Assembly: GCA_000961765.1 (NCBI GenBank)
Contig: LADT01000084.1
Coordinates: forward strand, 1-40,449
DNA: 40,449 nucleotides
Reading direction: 5' to 3'
Source: Clostridiaceae bacterium BRH_c20a
GTDB lineage: Bacteria > Bacillota > Peptococcia > Peptococcales > BICA1-8
Positions 35,821 through 40,449 of the stretch are shown piece by piece. The position numbers and the translations under genes were made by a program. The notes under the pieces are model-generated. The model ran no database searches, was not told the DNA's origin, and saw only the letters and a program-made list of their open reading frames with translations. Numbering within the stretch: the stretch's first letter is position 1; every line of letters begins with the position of its first letter.

Positions 35821-35902
35821 TCCGGTTTAAGACATAAAAAATCCAGTTTTAGGCAAGAATTATCTAGATTTAGACAAAGCAACAAGGAAAATCCGGATTA
35901 CA
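35821..35902 (+). promoter_or_regulatory. Direct repeats, likely LytTR regulator binding sites
   Basis: TCCGGTTTAAG (35821), TCCAGTTTTAG (35842) and TCTAGATTTAG (35863) are spaced exactly 21 bp apart; a weaker TCCGGATTACA lies at 35892. LytTR regulators such as AgrA bind pairs of about 9-bp direct repeats with a 12-13 bp spacer, i.e. a 21-22 bp period, with a consensus around CAGTT. The array ends about 30 bp before the GTG of the first operon gene, and TAGACA at 35871 could be a -35 box. The operon encodes a LytTR-type regulator, so autoregulation is inferred. Confidence 0.65.
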
Positions 35903-35929
35903 TAAGAAATTACAGAGGAGGTAAAGGTC

Positions 35930-36412
35930 GTGGATAAAATGAGTTTTTTTACCCTTATTGCCATTTCCTTTCCTGAAGTGGTTATTATCCTCGTATTAGG
36001 GTTTACTTTGGGAGGTGTAAAAGTACCTTTAAGAAAGATTATTTTTATCGCATTATTACAAACATTTTTTTCTTATATGATCAGATTTCTACCTTTTGTT
36101 TTTGGGCTTCATTCTCTAATTCAAATAGCTTTTTTTATGATTTTAGTATTTATATTCACCAGACTGCCCTCACGCTCAGTTATTACAAGTATGCTTCTAA
36201 GTTTAAGTCTTTATTTAGTAGTAGAAGTTTCAGTTTTAAATGTATTAAAAAATGTCTTTCATCTTCCTTTAAAAGAAGGATTAGTTGACCCAGCAAAGCG
36301 AGTTATTTATTTTATTCCTCAATTTTTGATCATAGTCTTAATACTGGTTGTTTTAAAAGTAACCAAGTTTAAATTATTAAATTTATCTGAAAGCAGATGG
36401 GATTATGAATAA
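35930..36412 (+). CDS. Multi-helix membrane protein, probable sensor half of a split AgrC
   Basis: A 160-residue protein with about five hydrophobic helices (roughly residues 6-28, 33-52, 59-80, 84-107 and 128-150) and a short charged tail. No catalytic motif is seen. Its size and helix number match the N-terminal peptide-sensing domain of AgrC-type kinases, which is otherwise fused to the kinase core. The next gene is a GHKL kinase with only two helices, and the two genes overlap by 8 bp. The inference is a sensor split over two proteins. The start is GTG 7-8 nt after AGGAGGT. Confidence 0.6.
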   Translation: MDKMSFFTLIAISFPEVVIILVLGFTLGGVKVPLRKIIFIALLQTFFSYMIRFLPFVFGLHSLIQIAFFMILVFIFTRLPSRSVITSMLLSLSLYLVVEVSVLNVLKNVFHLPLKEGLVDPAKRVIYFIPQFLIIVLILVVLKVTKFKLLNLSESRWDYE

Positions 36413-37265
36413 AAAAAATCCTCTGTTTTCTTATTTGGTGCTAATCTTATTTCAATTACTATTACTGGCTCTCTTTAACCTAACTTCTCTTATCCGCGAT
36501 TTGGGGATTTTCGGAGTAAATAATCTTGCGCAGTTTACCTGGTCTCTAAGTCTTTTGTTAGTTCTTCTCACCGCCTATACAGCTATTTTATTTCATAATT
36601 ATTCCCTAAAAGAGAAGAAAGCTGTCAAGGAAAAGACTATTTTGGAAGCCCTAAAATGTATTAGACAGCTTTTAGATACGGTCCGTATCCAAAGACATGA
36701 TTTTGTACAGCATGTTCAGACCGCTTACGGGTTATTAGAGATGGAGCAGTTTGACGAAGCCCGCAAATATTTAAGTGAAATATTTGGCTCTTTAGTTATT
36801 CATGAGGAATTAATCAAAATTAGAAATTATGAAATATTGGCTCTTCTTTTAACAAAAATTGCCCAGGCCGAATCCAAAGAGATAAAACTGCAAATTTTAG
36901 CCGAGACCGACCTTGCTCAATTTTTTCTACCAGCTGCTCAGGTAAACGTTATTTTAGGTAATTTAATTGATAATGCTTTAGAGGCCGTAACCGGTTTAGA
37001 CTCGGCTAAAAAAACTGTCTATCTAAATATTGATGAAGATATAGAAAACTATACATTTACGGTTACTAACTTTGGGCCTTTAATCAAAAAGCCGCTTTTA
37101 GAACGTATTTTTGAAAAAGGGTTTACTACTAAAGAAAAGGGGAAAGGTCTGGGTCTTTATAGTGTCAAACAGACCTTAGAAAAATTGGATGGACATATTA
37201 AAGTAATTAGTGAAGAAGAAGAAGGGACTATATTTCAAGTAACCTTGCCCAAAGGAGAGAAGTAG
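36405..37265 (+). CDS. AgrC-like GHKL sensor histidine kinase
   Basis: A 286-residue kinase. Two transmembrane helices lie at residues 9-30 and 42-63. A dimerisation helix carries the phospho-acceptor His98 in RIQRHDFVQHVQ, the RHDF motif of the AgrC/Spo0B-like class. The ATP-binding domain has NVILGNLIDNALEAV (N box) and EKGFTTKEKGKGLGLYSVKQ (G box). AgrC kinases usually have five to seven helices, so the sensing part is short here and is probably completed by the preceding gene. Predicted partner: the response regulator at 38056. It precedes agrB by 4 bp. Confidence 0.85.
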   Translation: MNKKNPLFSYLVLILFQLLLLALFNLTSLIRDLGIFGVNNLAQFTWSLSLLLVLLTAYTAILFHNYSLKEKKAVKEKTILEALKCIRQLLDTVRIQRHDFVQHVQTAYGLLEMEQFDEARKYLSEIFGSLVIHEELIKIRNYEILALLLTKIAQAESKEIKLQILAETDLAQFFLPAAQVNVILGNLIDNALEAVTGLDSAKKTVYLNIDEDIENYTFTVTNFGPLIKKPLLERIFEKGFTTKEKGKGLGLYSVKQTLEKLDGHIKVISEEEEGTIFQVTLPKGEK

Positions 37266-37269
37266 AAAA

Positions 37270-37929
37270 ATGTTACAAAAGGTTTCTCAAAATTTAGGAA
37301 ATACGTTAGCCAGGGAATTGGCTATGGCAGAAGAACAGGCAGAAGTTATAGCTTATGGTTTAGAAATAATACTGGGTAGTTTAATAAAGTTTAGTGTCAT
37401 TTTATTAATCGCTTATATCTTTGGTATCCTGGGGACTACTTTAACGGGATTTTTAACTTTCATTCTTTTGCGAATATTATCGGGTGGTGTTCACTTTAAA
37501 GGGTATTTTTCCTGTCTGATTATCGGGACTATTATTTTACTTTTAATTGGGAAGATATCAAGTATGGCACATATCCTTTTATCTCTGAATTTGCTAAAGT
37601 TTACTATCCTGTTTACCGGTTCGGTTGTCTTCCTAATTTGTTTACAACTAGCTCCTGCCGAAAACTATAATAAAAAATTAACTGAAGGAGAGAAAAAAAA
37701 ATTCAAATTATTTTCAGGAATATTTGTCTTGTGCTGGATGTGTTTTGCATATTTATCTGTCGTCCTTTCCGGGGGGGAATACAACAATTTCATTTTAGCA
37801 AGTGCACTTGCTTTGTTTATTCAGGGGTTTACCCTAATGCCTCAGGCTTATAAGATAGTAGGATTATTAGAAATGTTAATTTTCAAAAGGAAAGGAGGTG
37901 AACAGTATGTTGAAAAAAGCGTTACTTAG
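37270..37929 (+). CDS. AgrB-like peptide-processing membrane peptidase
   Basis: AgrB cuts the C-terminal tail of the AgrD precursor and forms the (thio)lactone ring. The catalytic pair is visible as His75 and Cys82 in RILSGGVHFKGYFSC, with the 7-residue spacing of S. aureus His77/Cys84. About five hydrophobic segments and a charged cytoplasmic loop (NYNKKLTEGEKKKFK) follow. At 219 residues it is in the normal range. Its 3' end overlaps the start of the peptide gene by 23 bp. Confidence 0.92.
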   Translation: MLQKVSQNLGNTLARELAMAEEQAEVIAYGLEIILGSLIKFSVILLIAYIFGILGTTLTGFLTFILLRILSGGVHFKGYFSCLIIGTIILLLIGKISSMAHILLSLNLLKFTILFTGSVVFLICLQLAPAENYNKKLTEGEKKKFKLFSGIFVLCWMCFAYLSVVLSGGEYNNFILASALALFIQGFTLMPQAYKIVGLLEMLIFKRKGGEQYVEKSVT

Positions 37930-38032
37930 TTCTTTGGCTGTAGTAATTATTACTGTAGCTAATTTAGGGGTTAGTACAGCCAGTTTTTTTACGTTTTATC
38001 AGCCTAAAACTCCTAAGGCATTAGAAAAATAA
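37907..38032 (+). CDS. AgrD-like cyclic autoinducer peptide precursor (cysteine-free)
   Basis: A 41-residue peptide too short for normal gene calling. A basic start (MLKK) leads to an amphipathic or hydrophobic helix (residues 5-22). The core STASFFTFYQPK and the acidic-basic tail KTPKALEK match the AgrD pattern in which cleavage occurs just before a YQP-like segment. Where most AgrD proteins have a ring cysteine there is Ser26, so the predicted signal is a five-residue ring SFFTF closed as a lactone, perhaps with an N-terminal tail such as STA. AAAGGAGGTGA gives a very strong ribosome-binding site. It overlaps the end of agrB. Confidence 0.82.
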   Translation: MLKKALLSSLAVVIITVANLGVSTASFFTFYQPKTPKALEK

Positions 38033-38055
38033 CATTAAAGGGGCGAACTAACAAA

Positions 38056-38607
38056 GTGGTTGTAAAAGTAGTTATAGCCGAAGATGATTCACGTATGCAG
38101 CTTACACTTAAAACGGTCTTGGAAAAAATAGAAGAAGTTAAGGTGATTGAAACAGTCGGTGATGGAATTTCCCTTATCAAGGCTGTAGAGGAGTTAAAGC
38201 CGGATGTTATTTTTGTGGATATTGAAATGCCCGAAATGGATGGTCTGACAGCTACTAAAGAAATAGTAGATATTGACCCCAGAATATTCATTATATTTGT
38301 TACAGGATTTGCAGAATACTCTCTTGATGCCTTTGATGTTTATGCTTTTGATTATTTAATAAAACCTTTTAAAATTGCAAGAATTAGCAAAACTATGGAT
38401 AAAATTAAAAAATTATTACGGGAAAAAAAACTGGCGAAGATTAATGAAAGAGAAATTGAACCGGTAGGCGGTATTCAGAAATTAGTCGCACATATTAATC
38501 AAAAGCTGTTATTTCTTGATATGAAAGATGTTATTATGTTGACCCGTTACGATCGAAAAACCTATATATACGTAGACTCTCGGAAAGTATTAGTAAAAAG
38601 CAGATAA
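38056..38607 (+). pseudogene. AgrA-like LytTR response regulator, truncated in the DNA-binding domain
   Basis: The receiver domain (residues 1-125) is complete: acidic pair Asp10/Asp11, phospho-acceptor Asp55 in VIFVDIEMPEMDG, and the conserved lysine in DYLIKPFK. A LytTR domain begins near residue 140 (KLVAHINQKLLFLDMKDVI) but stops after about 45 of its usual 95-100 residues, so the region with the DNA-contacting C-terminal strands is missing. A terminal repeat of the downstream insertion sequence seems to start at 38575, which would make the last 10 residues IS-derived. The rest should lie beyond 40449. The start is GTG with a weak GGGG upstream. Without the second half, DNA binding is unlikely. 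Confidence 0.8.
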
Positions 38608-40443
38608 AACTCGCAATGAAACAAGCAAAATAGTAAGTCTAAGAAACAGAAAATAATTAAATCAGAAAAATGTGCATTAGAAATAGACCTAGAAAGAGGA
38701 AATTTTAAAAACTAGGCCAGAAAATGTTTGGATGAAATTGTGAGAAAAATTAAGCAGCTACATGTTTCACTTCACTTTCCCACTGAAGAATTAAAGCTTT
38801 GACATCCAGCTTAAGATGCTTAACCATGGCATCAATATGTAAGCACATGGCATCAGCAAAAACCCTAAAGTTCCAAGCTCTGGAACTGCGGATTTTACCC
38901 CTTTTTTCTAAAAGATAATCTTTCTTAAGTCTTTTATTAAAGCGTTCAGAAGAAGTACGACGTTTATAACGTTCTTTCCAGAGAGTACTACCACGAGGGA
39001 TGCGAGTAAAAAGGCGAAGATTATCCTCTTCCCTAGTGTAAATAACACGCCCATAGGAAGAATCGGAACAAGAGGCAGAGCAATTAATATTCCATTTTTT
39101 TCGCGATTTAGGACAGCGCCATTTATGCCGTTGTCGATCCTTGCAATAACCATGATAAGCCACAACATGCTCAGCTTTATTGCAAAAGGGGATACCATCT
39201 TTATTAAAGGAAAAATCATTATTAAGAGCGGAAATACCGGTATTGCGATTATTTAAATCAATGAGAGCAGTGACATTCTTAGTATGCAATAACTCATAAA
39301 TAGAGTAAGCATCATGAGCCGAGTCTAAGATGCATTCACTAAAACTAAACTCAGGATAAAGCTGTAACGCATCAAAAAAGGAATATACAAAAGCAATACT
39401 ATCATGACGGTTAGCCTTATGGAGATAAAGGTAAATAGGTAAATCATAAGGGCTATCGGCTGCAGTAAATGCATAGAGGCTGCGGCCATAAAAGTATTCT
39501 TCCCGATAGCTATCCCAGCCCCAAGTAGCATCAGGATCGCTATACTTACGAGGGCAATTACAATTAAATATTTTACTTTTTCTACAACTGCAAATTAAAT
39601 TTCCTTAACGGCTAGCACCCGTGCGGACTGAGGTACCGTCCCCGGCAATAGAAAGGTTATTTATATTTCCCAAAAGCCCCTTTTGAGCAGAAGGGATGAC
39701 AAAGCACTCCTTAAAGATCTGCTGTAACAGGTCATGAGGACGGGATTTGAAAATAGGTGGATGCTTTAGAAGCCGGTTAACCAAACGTTTAACAGCGCCG
39801 GGTTTTTTAAGAGGTGACTTATCCCCTTTTTTCTTACCTTTTTTAGGTTTACGCCGGGGTTTACGGACCTTACTTGAGATATGAGCAGAAGTAGCTAACC
39901 AAAGACGTTTTAAGAAATCATAAAAAGTACCTACCCCGGGGACATCATTAGGATGAAAGCCACTTAAGATGGCCCAGATGGGAAAAGCCTTCAGGTTATT
40001 GACCCAATCATCAATAGATCTTTCTTGAGTTAACTCCATTAGGAGCAGGGAACGAAAAAGATCTACGGGATCCCGGGAAGGGGCCCCTTTATTAGGAGAA
40101 TAACTGTTATTTAAAATTGTAGCTACTTTACTTAAATCTGTAACCCATACACTAGCTAATTCCCGTTGATGAAGTAAAACAGTTGGAGTTAAACCTGGTA
40201 AAAAGTAATGAACTTTCAATTGTTCAACAACAAATTGTTGAAACTCTTGGTGAGATCTAGAAGATTTCAACATAAAAATCACCATCCAAACCTTGTTAGT
40301 AGGCGAAAAATGCCTCCATCGCGATTATGGTGATGATTTGGATTTGTCAAGTCCTAATTTGTTGTTTGCAGGACTTGGAGGAAAAATGAAAATGGCCCAA
40401 GGTCAAAACCTTGAACCATATAACTTCGGAGTTTCCGAGAGAC
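38575..40443 (-). mobile_element. DDE-type insertion sequence (IS4/IS1182-like)
   Basis: The boundaries are set by a probable terminal inverted repeat: GACTCTCGGAAAGT at 38575-38588 against AGTTTCCGAGAGAC at 40430-40443, which matches 12 of 14 bases with 10 in a row. The transposase gene lies between on the minus strand. Upstream of it are inverted repeats CAAGGT/ACCTTG (40398-40413) and AAGTCC/GGACTT. The right flank is only 6 bp long in this window, so a target duplication cannot be judged. Confidence 0.7.
38750..40285 (-). pseudogene. IS transposase with one in-frame stop codon
   Basis: The frame is continuous over about 511 codons except for a TAA at 39607-39605. The N-terminal part (226 residues) ends at IAGDGTSVRTGASR, just after the first catalytic aspartate. 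The continuation has NCPRKYSDPDATWGWDSYRE, a second aspartate in ECILDSAHDAYSIYELL, and YKRRTSSERFNKRLK, an exact Y(2)R(3)E(6)K signature of IS4-group DDE transposases. No frameshift is seen. It is either a recently inactivated copy or, less likely, expressed by stop-codon readthrough. The family assignment between IS4 and IS1182-like is not certain. Confidence 0.85.
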
Positions 40444-40449
40444 TTATAT

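Noticed and set aside
38631-38646. Alternative left end of the insertion sequence (TAAGTCT and GAAAC match)
   Set aside because: The match to the right end is broken into short blocks, whereas 38575-38588 gives ten identical bases in a row.

Overview
The window is chromosomal DNA of a low-GC, endospore-forming member of the Firmicutes. Gene content and order point to class Clostridia, probably the former Peptococcaceae; the genus cannot be read from the sequence. The evidence is an alpha/beta-type spore protein gene, a clpP-clpX-lonB-lonA-engB protease run, a valine T-box leader before valS, a Rex redox repressor, and a complete maf-mreB-mreC-mreD-PBP2-minC-minD-minE-rodA shape and division cluster. 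Positions 1 to about 33300 are conserved housekeeping genes. Positions 33460-40449 are accessory.

Layout. 1-700: tandem GGGGACA-type repeats, a MITE-like inverted repeat and a strong terminator. 701-4224: UPF0316 membrane protein, a metallo-beta-lactamase-fold hydrolase, rph, an XTP/dITP pyrophosphatase and a YfcE-type phosphoesterase. 4337-5426: eight tRNA genes (Pro, Gly, Arg, His, Gln, Lys, Leu, Gly). 5605-14096: tig, clpP, clpX, a convergent SASP gene, lonB, lonA, engB. 14293-16735 (minus strand): small membrane protein, EamA transporter, orphan solute-binding lipoprotein. 16870-24431: TIGR04086-like membrane protein, T-box and valS, folC, SPOR protein, rex, DUF4321 protein. 24609-33295: the maf/mre/min/rodA cluster. 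33461-34335 (minus): an MNT/HEPN toxin-antitoxin pair. 34616-35359: a frameshifted IS91-type transposase remnant. 35821-38607: an agr-like peptide quorum-sensing operon. 38575-40443: a DDE-type insertion sequence whose transposase has one in-frame stop.

The most interesting system is the agr-like operon. A five-helix membrane protein and a short two-helix GHKL histidine kinase look like a split AgrC sensor. They are followed by an AgrB peptidase with its His and Cys, a 41-residue AgrD-like peptide with no cysteine (a serine takes the ring position, so a lactone is predicted), and a LytTR-type response regulator. Upstream lie direct repeats with a 21-bp period, as expected for LytTR binding. 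The regulator appears cut inside its DNA-binding domain by the insertion sequence that ends the window.

The second theme is the spacers. They are crowded with several families of short self-complementary repeats: GGTTAA hexamer arrays with a conserved centre, GGGGACA hairpins, GTCGGAA arrays, and small repeated words. One hexamer element, with 6 GCTAAG plus 6 GTTAAG units, sits inside the valS T-box leader between the specifier stem and the antiterminator. Two others start exactly at the stop codons of genes. A separate array of four 11-bp motifs at 31-32 bp intervals lies between minE and rodA.
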